From Coleophoma eucalyptorum (taxonomy: Eukaryota > Ascomycota > Leotiomycetes > Helotiales > Dermateaceae): a stretch of DNA of 64,000 bases. Numbering within the stretch: the first letter of the stretch is position 1; every line of letters begins with the position of its first letter. Below, one piece after another: positions 55,771 to 64,000 of the stretch. The notes under the pieces were generated by a model. The model searched no databases and was not told where the DNA came from. It saw only the letters and a list, made by a program, of their open reading frames with translations. Position numbers and translations under genes: made by a program. The stretch lies in contig JALRME010000014.1 in the NCBI GenBank assembly GCA_026120035.1, positions 868,001 through 932,000 on the forward strand. Direction: 5' to 3'.

Positions 55771-57102
55771 ACGAGATCCATGCCAAAAGCGATGATCCCG
55801 AAGCTTCCAGCGTGATGGAAGCAGAGGTAGATGCTGTTCCCTTAGGCGTATTCGCAGTGGCTGCGGCTAGTGGAGGCAAGCAATATCGTGTACTAGGCCG
55901 ATGGAAGGCTGGTCTTGTGTTCATTCATACCGAAGTTGGATTGGGAATTCTTAGTCTACCATCAGTGTTAAAAACACTGGGGCTCATCCCGGGAATTATT
56001 GCTATTCTCGCCATTGGACTGGTTGCGACGTACACGGCATACGTATACTTTCTCTACTGGAGAAAATATAAACATATTGACAACCTCGTCGATGCTATGC
56101 GCGTTCTGGGTGGAACACCTCTGGCAATAGTCGGCGCTATCGGCTTGGTTATTAACCTTAGCCTTGCATGTTCTTCAGCATCATTGACCATGAGCGTGGC
56201 TTTCAACACTTTGACTAGCCATAGCATGTGCACTGTCGCATTTGTGGGATTTACTGTACTCATCTGCTATACTTTATGCATGCCACGCTCGATGAACTTT
56301 GTCGCCTACTTCTCAGGTACGTCCTACTTACTATGTTCCAAGGTGAAGCCGCTGACAATCTAGGCCGGCAACTTTTGCCACTATCATTCCAATCTTTATC
56401 GTTATTATTTCCTTAGCAGTTGAGAAGCCACAAACCGCACCTATTAATTGGCACAAGGATGTGCACTTGTTTGGAAATCCATCTTTCCGGGATGCCTTCA
56501 CATCTCTTTTGAGTATTTGTTATGCATTTGGTGGCAGGCAAGCATTCCTCACCATCATGGCCGAGATGGAAGACCCTTCAGCAGATTTCGTACCTGCATT
56601 GATAATACTTCAGACGTTTGCGATCCCCGTGTACTTGATCACTGGTGCCGCGATCTATGGTTTGGCTGGAAACTATGTCACGTCTCCTGCGCTCGGGTCT
56701 GCACCTCTTATCCCTGCCAAGGTGGCGTATGGCATCGTTCTCCTCACGCTTTTCAACACCGGTCTGTTTTACGGTCACGCCAGCATCAAATTCCTGTTCG
56801 TCTTAGTCATGCGAGACTGGCTCAAGATCCCGCAACAAATGACTCTCAACACCGCTAAGACTTGGACAATTTGGGTCGGCCTTGGAACATTGTTCTGGAT
56901 ATTGGTCTTCATTCTCGCCAATGCTATTCCAGTTTTCAACAGCATTATCGCTGTTTCGTCCGCCTTATTGGTCTCTTGGTTTTCTTTCGGATTAGCTGGA
57001 ATTTTCTGGCTTCATCTCAACTGGGATAATCAATTCAAAGACTGGAAGATGACTGTGAAGTCGCTTCTTAACTGGCTCCTTGTTCTTGCTGTGCATTCCT
57101 AA
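55767..57102 (+). CDS. Amino-acid permease, AAAP family
   Basis: Proton-coupled amino acid transporter (Aa_trans fold, about 11 helices) of plasma or vacuolar membrane. Two exons, 55767-56320 and 56364-57102, 430 residues. Helix 1 carries the typical HTEVGLGILSLPSVLKTLGL (about 52-71), followed by IAILAIGLVATYTAYVYFLYWRKY. Later landmarks are AFTSLLSICYAFGGRQAFLTIMAEMEDP and the C-terminal helices. The splice is slightly ambiguous. Phase demands the donor GTCCTA at 56321, while a stronger-looking GTACGT lies four bases upstream and would shift the frame unless a later acceptor (56414-56417) is used at the cost of one helix. The start at 55767 is the first ATG in this frame. It may import the amino acid or amine used by the neighbouring transaminases. 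Confidence 0.85.
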
Positions 57103-57577
57103 ATGTTGCAGGGATGTGGGCCGCTATTGATACTTTGGTGAAATTGTTCAACAATCCTAATAGCACTGTTCATGGGCCTTTTACATGTGCCGACAACAGT
57201 TTGTTCTAGATAATTTCATCTGAGGGGTAGCAGGTAGGAGTAGAGAAGCCAGACACATTTTGATCTCGGCTTTGAGAAGCGATTTCTATATAGCTCGCTT
57301 CTTCATTTCGTTCATACAGTGTGGTAGAATTGCCATTTAGAGAACATATAAAGTACCTATATTGAGTTGGTCTCTTCTGTGTATATAGCAGTTAGGGCGA
57401 TAACAATTTCTGCAAAACGGTATTCGCCATCATCGACTTTGCTTTCCCCTATACATGTCTAATCAACTCCGCGATCGAGTTGATAAATAAGACTTACCTG
57501 TTGAACATAGTAGCTTGCGAAATTTCCGTCAGATTCCATCTTCTAGAGTCCATGTATATACATTATGAAACCTCTAT
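57103..57577. other. Convergent intergenic spacer
   Basis: Shared 3' region of the permease (+) and the cupin gene (-). No gene is recognised. Confidence 0.5.
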
Positions 57578-58228
57578 CTATGACCACAGTCCACAAAGCC
57601 CATATTCTGATTTCCCCAACACCGGATCATTTTCTGGTTTCTCGACTGACCAAACCTTCCTGTGATCCCCAAGGTTTTCGCCTCCTTTCAAAGAATCCCA
57701 GCAATCCCCATTCGCTGGATAAGCACCAATCATGGTAAATCCCGAAAGCTTGATGTTGTCCAGCGCCGCTCTTGCATCATCTGAAGCAATACAGTGTCCA
57801 TCCCCGGGAGTAAGCAGGGTGAACTCAGCATCGGGCTTTGTGTTGTATGTTTTATGCGCCATGCCCGCCGGCAGAAGAAAGACGTCTCCAGCATGGGCTT
57901 CGATCTCGATCCCTCCTTCTTCCCTAGCGGACCCGTATGTGTTCTCATCCATTCTGGGAGAAGTGTCGGCAACACCAAATCGAATGGTAGCAGTTCCAGA
58001 AAGGACTGCCATACACTCATGAACCCCAGAGTGGTAATGAGCTCTCTGTGTAGAGCCGTAGCGATATATCCATTGCACTTTCCATCCGTTTTCCAGAAAC
58101 AAATCATAGAACCCGGCAGCCTTGCCACCGGACACAGGAATTTGAAGTCCAGTGTAATGCAGAAGTGGATGAGGCGAGTTTGGCATCAATGCCGTCGGCG
58201 GCAGATGATACTTCTTAACTTGGACCAT
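57578..58228 (-). CDS. Cupin protein, YjlB-like
   Basis: Intronless 216-residue single-domain cupin of the YjlB-like group, whose reaction is unknown. Cupin motif 1 is well preserved (RAHYHSGVHECMAVLSG, about 62-78, with two His and the Glu that bind metal), and motif 2 (HAGDVFLLPAGMAHKTYN) supplies the last His. The N-terminal VKKYHLPPTALMPNSPHPLL and the late IGAYPANGDCWD are typical of this group in fungi. Metal binding is therefore very likely, unlike in the cupin at 31.3 kb. It converges on the amino-acid permease. A role in the neighbouring pathway is possible but not indicated by sequence. Confidence 0.88.
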   Translation of the reverse strand: MVQVKKYHLPPTALMPNSPHPLLHYTGLQIPVSGGKAAGFYDLFLENGWKVQWIYRYGSTQRAHYHSGVHECMAVLSGTATIRFGVADTSPRMDENTYGSAREEGGIEIEAHAGDVFLLPAGMAHKTYNTKPDAEFTLLTPGDGHCIASDDARAALDNIKLSGFTMIGAYPANGDCWDSLKGGENLGDHRKVWSVEKPENDPVLGKSEYGLCGLWS

Positions 58229-59530
58229 TGAGTATGGTGCACCAAGCCCAATATAATTGATGACGAGGTTTAGGTGCTCTCACGAGTATAAATAGGTTCT
58301 GTAAAGAAACTAAAGTAATTGGATGTTGCAATAGTCCTTTTGGCCATGCGGCTAGATCCGAAATACACGGAACAGTCCTTTCCTTCGCTTCCCTGCACTT
58401 TACCTTAGCCTAAGCCACCATGTCAGTGGTGGGGGAGAGGAGAGAGTAGTCAGGTGATTAAGTAGTTTTGGGATACCCCCCCCCCCCGCAGCAATCGAAC
58501 GGCATCGTTGGAATTGCTCACAGACATGACGAATTTTTGGAGGTAGCTGAGATTTCTATTTCTCGAGAGAAAAGAAGACTTATTACATTTATCACGCTAT
58601 CTAAGGCAACGCCATCTTAGGCAATTTGCGCAGTCTTTTGACCTCCACCAATATTGACTAAGCCATTAAATATTCTCCCTCTTCAGATCCAACGGTTGTT
58701 GTTTAGTTTTTGGACTTCTCACAAATACCAAATTACTCACTAAACGGACTTCTCATGTCTCTTGGTCCAGCCAACCCGGACGAATCCCTCGAACCTGGTG
58801 TTAAGATGGCACAATGTTCTAGGTTGAGCTACTATTGAGCCCACTGTTATTGTACGCCTGTCATATTCCCCTGGGGTTTTGTTTATGCTGTAGAATGAGC
58901 TAGTCTAATATACAGTAGGAGAACTCCCCTGCTTGTTTCCGATGGCAAGGCAGTATGCTTGGTGGGGGTTTGAAGGCAGAACACAGTTTCCGTTTCAATT
59001 TAAGTACTACAGTTCAAAATGGGACACTTTTTGTCCAAGAGAGTTTCACAGGTCATTTAGCCTTTTTGATGGGTGAAAGTTTTATTGGGCACTCGGTGGG
59101 TCTAAGGGAGAATACAGCGAAGGGCTTTAAGAGATATAATCAAGATTTGATGAAGTGGTGTGAAACATCGAATGCTGGAAATTAGCGTTGTATTTTGAGA
59201 TTAATGGGCTCTATATGCATTTATTCCAACTATAAAAGGCACTTTGATATCAGTGATATCTCTCGTACCCTTTAAAGTTACGAGACTGATTTTGTATGTT
59301 CAACCCGTCTTGCAACTACATATGAATAGCTTTTTTATGTGGTAAGCACCATCGAGCCTCAAGGCCATAGCTAAACAATTTCGTAACAAATTTTTTTCCA
59401 ATAGGTTTTGATGACTTTTGTTCAGAACTCATTCATATACAAAATAGTAGAATAGATAGCATGACAATATAAAATCCTCGTGTACACGTGTTGTATATGG
59501 GAAACCCTATGGGTTCGTAGCAAGCTAGCA
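58229..59530. other. 1.3-kb intergenic region
   Basis: A 12-base C run lies at 58476-58487. A 76-codon open frame at 58955-59185 has no recognisable features and is not called. The cupin promoter occupies the left 250 bp. Confidence 0.4.
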
Positions 59531-60688
59531 TCAAATCACCTCATCGGCACCTGGCGTGTACAATGGCTTTGGTCTCCCACTTCGGTCACAACTGGCAAAT
59601 TTCCAGTATCCTTGGTTCCACAAAGTAAGACTATGAGTGATGGCCCATCTAGCGAGACTAGGAACAGGAGGCCAATCCTTCCACAAATAGTCTTCATGTG
59701 TAACATCAAGATTAAGAAAGAAGAATGGAAGCCCACTGAATTTCGTCATCGAAGTCTGATAATGATCAGTGAGGGAAGAACTTTTAAGAATTCGGCGATT
59801 ATAGTAATTACTTACCACAGCTCGTATTCCTTCCTTTTTCCAAAGATTCTCTATTGGAAGTTTGGTTCCGTATTTGCTAAGATTAAGAAGACTCTGGATC
59901 TCCGATATCAGATGGTCGCAAAGTGCTGGGGCAAATGAGGCAATAATGTCGTTAAGATGAGTAGCATCAAAAGATGATTCCTTTCCAGCCAGCCCTTCGA
60001 GATAGCTACTGTACTCATCTAAACCTGATTGAAAGGACCCTTTATGTCATTAATTAGTCATACATGATTACTTGAAAATAAAACAAAAGAGGAAAAAAGA
60101 AAACGAGGGTGGTAAGTATTTGCGCAGTTCGCAAATATGTAGGGGATAGAGGGCTTTGGTTGACGAATAGGAGGAAAATGTCTAAAGATTGAATTCATAG
60201 CAGGTAAACAGGTAGTCTAAGCCATAGAAACTCAATATAAGGTATGAATATCATGAACGCGATGTATTTAGGAAGTCATCTTGCTTACTGTGTTGTTGGA
60301 CATCACCATCAAGTAGGCCCTTCTCGCCAACCGCTTCTTCGATGTCGGGGAAAAACTGTTCTTCCTCGCTGGTGTGATGTTCATGAATAACTGAGTGCCA
60401 ACACAAGCTATAACCAATGAAATCTTTGTAATCTGCAGGCTGAATGTTTGGTCCCTGGATATATATGCTGTTGAGGCCACGGAGCACTGCATTGTGAACT
60501 ACACACATTGTACTCGCAGTCTCCATATACGGATCGGTGAACCCAGTCTACAGAGTGATTAGTGATTTAATATTTGATTATTCTCACAGATGTAACTCTA
60601 CCTTTCCTGCTTTGTACTTGGGTGTCTCAATCAACGGATATGGAGCATTGGCCCATTGCTGCGGCTTTATAGGAGCTGAATTATTCAT
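59531..60688 (-). CDS. Hemerythrin-like (HHE) protein, one doubtful intron
   Basis: Small helical protein with a hemerythrin HHE cation-binding domain, which can hold a di-iron site. In fungi its function is not known. Proposed exons are 60688-60602, 60547-60289, 60024-59816 and 59755-59531, about 259 residues. The first metal helix contains MCVVHNAVLRGLN, and the second shows CWHSVIHEHHTSEEEQFFPDIE with the H-x3-H and H-x3-E patterns. The following DVQQH and the third-exon LDEYSSYLEGL continue the bundle. The intron between exons 2 and 3 is 264 nt, far longer than any other here, and the joined protein seems short by a few residues of the expected H-x-AF-x-GL turn. A missed micro-exon or an alternative donor is likely. 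Divergent from the Rossmann protein. Confidence 0.75.
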
Positions 60689-61003
60689 GATCAGGTGAAT
60701 ATAATGTTTGACTACAACGATTGTAAACATCAGAGTATCTAGCAAGAGACAGCTTCATATTTAACTCCTCTCTAGGTCTCGAGAGTTCGGATGGTACAAG
60801 CAAACTCGCATACCGTTGCTACCGACTTAATAATCATTCAGGACCTTCGGGCTTAGCGAGGGTCCGAAACTACCGACTTTTAGTAGTATCTAAGGTACGT
60901 AACCATATAAGATCATGAGTTGGCGAGACGCTTGAAGTTAACAATCGAGAAACTCTCGTTAATTTATTACCTTTTCATCATCATCATCATAACCACAATC
61001 ACG
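60689..61003. promoter_or_regulatory. Divergent promoter (hemerythrin-like / Rossmann protein)
   Basis: A 315-bp shared region containing the direct repeat CTACCGACTT at 60819-60828 and 60870-60879 (51-bp spacing) and a CAT-triplet run just before the right-hand gene. Confidence 0.5.
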
Positions 61004-61851
61004 ATGAAAGTGCTTTTGCTGGGTATCACTGGTAACGTTGGCTCGCGCATGCTGCCCGCGCTACTTAATCACAAGCACCAAGTTGTTGCTTACGTACGCA
61101 ATCCCGCCAAAATCAGTGCGGAAGTTACTGCAAAGCTCGATTCCATTGTCGTCGGCTCTGCCACCGACAGCGCTGCCATCAAGGCGGCCATCCTCTCTCA
61201 CAACTGCAATGCCGTCGTCAATGCTGCTGGCGTGGCCGCCATGACAGGTTGGACTTTGCAAGGCGACTTTCAGGCCATTTTCGCGGCTGTCGTGAAGGCG
61301 ACACTGGAGGCGGGGCGAGAGCGCGGCGGTGCGCCTATTAGGTGTTGGCTCATGAGTGGCTGGGGCATACTGGATAGTCCTAAGAAGCCGCATCTTCTGG
61401 TTGACTTGTAGGTGTTCCACATTGATCCCATTTCATTGTTCTGCACATGCATGGGCTGGAATCTGACGCTCGTCTGTTTAGCCTTCCCATGTTCCCATCC
61501 CACAAGCCGAACTACCAGCTCATCAAATCCCACACGCCGGATGTTCTCGCCTGGTCGCTCTTTTGTGCAACCCAGATGTTTCCTAAAAACGACCCGCCAC
61601 AATACCCTCCCCCAGCTGATGCTTCGAGCAGCAACCTTGTGGCTAAAGCGGACGCCCCACCGGCCTGGGTTGACACGTATCGCGGGGTGCCGCTGATAGG
61701 GAATTATCTGAATATTATGGCACAGGCGCAGAGTTACTTTTCTGTGATAGAACATTGCGTAGATTTCATAGCGGGTGATTTGGAAAAGGGACTTGAAAGC
61801 GAATGGATTGGGAAGAGAGTGGGTGTGAAAGAGAAGAGCAAGGCTTCATGA
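61004..61851 (+). CDS. NAD(P)-binding Rossmann protein (NmrA/atypical SDR type)
   Basis: Atypical short-chain dehydrogenase of 257 residues. Two exons, 61004-61407 and 61482-61851, with a 74-nt intron (donor GTAGGT, acceptor TTTAG). The nucleotide-binding GITGNVG (residues 7-13, GxxGxxG) lies in the first strand-loop, followed by HQVVAYVRNPAKI with an arginine suggesting NADP, and AVVNAAGVAAM. The C-terminal exon (SHKPNYQLIKSHTPDVLAWSLFC, GNYLNIMAQAQSYF) matches small fungal NAD(P)-binding proteins. There is no YxxxK catalytic pair in the usual place, so it may be a sensor or an atypical enzyme. The start at 61004 places the Rossmann motif right at the N-terminus. An upstream in-frame ATG at 60920 adds a poor, hydrophobic stretch. 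Confidence 0.85.
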
Positions 61852-62092
61852 AGCAGACGGTGGCACGGCGTCAGGATTGATCCCGGTTAAGGTTAGAACT
61901 AGTGTACGTCACCCGAATGCGACCCCTAATTTAGTTTGTCAACCTCGAGCTTCCTCTCGAATTCTCCCTCGATACCTTCATATCGCCCCATATCGCCATC
62001 TTACATGTGCTCTCCATGCCCTGTCCTTGCGCACTTCTAGCCTTCCTTGCGCTAAACCTGCCTCTGCTGTCCATATTTCCTCTTGACCGACC

Positions 62093-64000
62093 ATGAACGA
62101 CCCCCCACCAAATGTCATCGCGACCGAAGTGTTGGCGACCTCTCCGACCACTCCCCCAAAGCCTCTATCATGGCCGCGAAATCCCCGAACATCGTGTGAT
62201 GCGTGCAAACAGATGAAGGCATGTCCTCTAGCGTCACGAGACCTCGATAAATCGACACAGCGGTATACACAGCTGCTGACTGGTTTCGGTGGAAATTCAG
62301 ATAAAATGTCAAAGAAACGACAATGAAAGCTGCGCGCGATGCATTGCCCGGAAACTAAACTGTACTACAACACCGGTAGAGAGAAAGAGGCGAAAATTGG
62401 CCAAGTATGGCAAAATCCAGCTTCAAATATAGTAGGGAGGACACTGATGTTGACCAAAGTAAGAAAGAGGCATACTTTGCTGAAATGGAAGACCGAATTA
62501 AGCGCATGGAATCAGCTATAATCACCCCTGGGCCATATGGGGCAGCTGCGCCGGCAGAAGGGAAGGAAGAAGAGAAGAGTTCCTCTGAGATAATGGAAAG
62601 CCAGGCCGAGCTGTCAAATCACCTCTCGAACCTAGTCATCGAATCTAATGGGTCTGCCAACTTCATCGGTATGTAGGGAACACTCTTCGAATTGTCTGCA
62701 TTGCCACGTTGATACTGTTGTTTAGGTTGGGCCTCTGGGTTCTCGCTTTTTTCCCCTCAAGGACTTCAGTGGATCTCGGAAAAAGTGGGTGACAAGGAGG
62801 TAGATCAAATTGTTCGCCAAATGCAACAAAATTATGGGAACTGGGGTAGCGGCGATGCCGATCTTTGGTCCCCTATGCCACGGTCACAACACACCCCACT
62901 TCCCTCGAAGGATCTTGCGGTACAATACGTCAATTGTAAGCGATGAGCAAAAAACAAGGGTAGGAGAAGTTTCAGCTTATACTCTCAATAGGCTTCTTTA
63001 CAACCTTTAACAACGTCTTCCCGGTCGTCAATCAAAGAGTATTTAACACCTACTTTGAACGACAATACTCTACTAATCCTCCGGAAGGCACCGCATGGTA
63101 CGCATTGTTCAATGCCGTATTATGCCTAGGTAGTATCAGAACAAATTGTGAGCGAGAGAAGCACATAAGCAGTAGCTACCTCATTGATTATACATCAATT
63201 GCTCAGGAGACTGGTGTTGAGTATTTCCGCAATGCCTGCTGCTGTTTTCAAGATTTATTCTTCAAGGAGGCCAACTTGATGGCAATGCAAGCCATGACTC
63301 TCATGGTAAAAATTCTATTGAACATATTGTCAATAGTAGTCATATCTAACGCATAGAAAGTTATTCATCACAACCACGAGTCCCAACCCCCAGCCTGCCT
63401 ACGTATTGACGTCCGCAGTTGGAAATCTAGCAAATACTCTGGGCCTTCACCGGAATTATGCTGGGCTCGGTCTGGCTCCGGAGGAGATTGAACAACGACG
63501 AAATGTCTTTTGGGTGTTCTATCTAATGGAGAAAGCAATAAGCCATAATCTAGGCCGACCATCTGTCATAAACGATGATGATGTTGCCGTTGACTTACCA
63601 CTCAAGAAACCCGGATTAATACAGTCCCCAAGTGGAGCCAAAGTTTATGACATCTTCCATGATCAAATTATGTTAGCTATTATCGGAAGTCGTATATGTA
63701 GCGAATTATACTCGGCAAGTTCACAGACCAAATCAGGACTGGATCGCATGAAAGTACTAGGTAAACTGGACAATCATCTCCAACGCTGGCGGGATGCTAT
63801 ACCGGTTGATATTCGACCCGAGCTTCCAATCAAATGCTCAAATAAACAGTATGTCCCAGTAGTCATGATGCATCTCGTATATTTGGACGCTGTAATACGG
63901 CTACATCGCCTATCAGGTAATCAGGGATCATTTAAAAATGACGAGGCTGTGAATATGAAGAGCCACAATCAGCGACCGCGACTGAATCCCAGAGTATATG
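62093..64000 (+). CDS. Zn2Cys6 transcription factor, 3' end outside the window
   Basis: Regulator running off the right edge. Exons: 62093-62218, 62301-62404, 62460-62668, 62726-62935, 62992-63305 and 63361 onward, about 534 codons so far. The Zn2Cys6 cluster is complete after the first splice: Cys35, 38, 45, 53, 56 and 63 (CDACKQMKIKC, CARCIARKLNC). That splice requires a GC-AG intron (62219-62300, donor AAG/GCATGT, acceptor TTCAG), as no GT donor keeps the frame. A coiled coil follows (EMEDRIKRMESAI). The fungal_trans domain shows WASGFSLFSPQGLQWI, CFFTTFNNVFPVVNQ and FITTTSPNPQPAYVLTSAVG. Introns 2 and 5 appear to use AAG acceptors (CCAAAG and GAAAG), so those junctions are less certain. 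Targets unknown. Confidence 0.85.

Noticed and set aside
58955..59185. 76-codon open frame in the spacer right of the cupin
   Set aside because: No family features and no conserved start context; left uncalled.

Overview
The window is nuclear DNA of a filamentous ascomycete (Pezizomycotina). The genes carry many short GT-AG introns, mostly 45-70 nt. There are four Zn2Cys6 'fungal-specific' transcription factors, fungal-type MFS and AAAP permeases, a GH54/CBM42 arabinofuranosidase, and wide AT-rich gaps. I see no rRNA or tRNA gene, no CRISPR array, no intact transposon and no polyketide or non-ribosomal peptide synthase. The content is accessory catabolic and transport DNA rather than a housekeeping block. 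The order or species cannot be fixed from what I can see.

Layout, left to right. 1-5.8 kb is sparse, with one small unknown gene on the minus strand. 5.8-9.8 kb holds two convergent MFS transporters: a sugar porter (+) and a DHA1 drug/polyamine type (-). 11.0-18.0 kb has an amidase with one in-frame nonsense codon, followed by two Zn2Cys6 regulators, all on the minus strand. 20.4-31.1 kb has an (R)-amine-transaminase-like class IV enzyme, a maltose-type permease, a dimethylformamidase-like large-subunit protein, an aldo/keto reductase and an UNC93-like membrane protein. 31.3-40 kb is mixed: a cupin, a DUF2461/TIGR02453 protein, a GC-rich secreted GH54 arabinofuranosidase standing alone, and an NTF2-like protein. 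41.1-57.1 kb is a dense catabolic block: class III aminotransferase, two class II aldolase/adducin paralogues, D-2-hydroxyacid dehydrogenase, Zn2Cys6 regulator, FMN 2-hydroxyacid oxidase, Baeyer-Villiger monooxygenase and amino-acid permease. 57.6-64 kb has a cupin, a hemerythrin-like protein, an NAD(P)-binding Rossmann protein and the 5' part of a fourth Zn2Cys6 regulator that runs off the window.

How the genes may work together (inference). Two amide-cleaving enzymes could release amines. Two PLP transaminases of different fold type could turn amines into carbonyls. An aldo/keto reductase, a Baeyer-Villiger monooxygenase, a D-2-hydroxyacid dehydrogenase, an FMN (S)-2-hydroxyacid oxidase and two class II aldolases could take the carbonyls and hydroxyacids into central metabolism. 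Sugar-type, DHA1 and amino-acid permeases and several Zn2Cys6 regulators accompany them. Four gene pairs are divergent, and two of the shared promoters carry GATA/CGATAA palindromes. This looks like an uncharacterised amide/amine catabolic gene cluster. The substrate is unknown.

Multi-exon models below were assembled by hand from reading frame, splice consensus and family motifs. Boundaries that remain doubtful are flagged.
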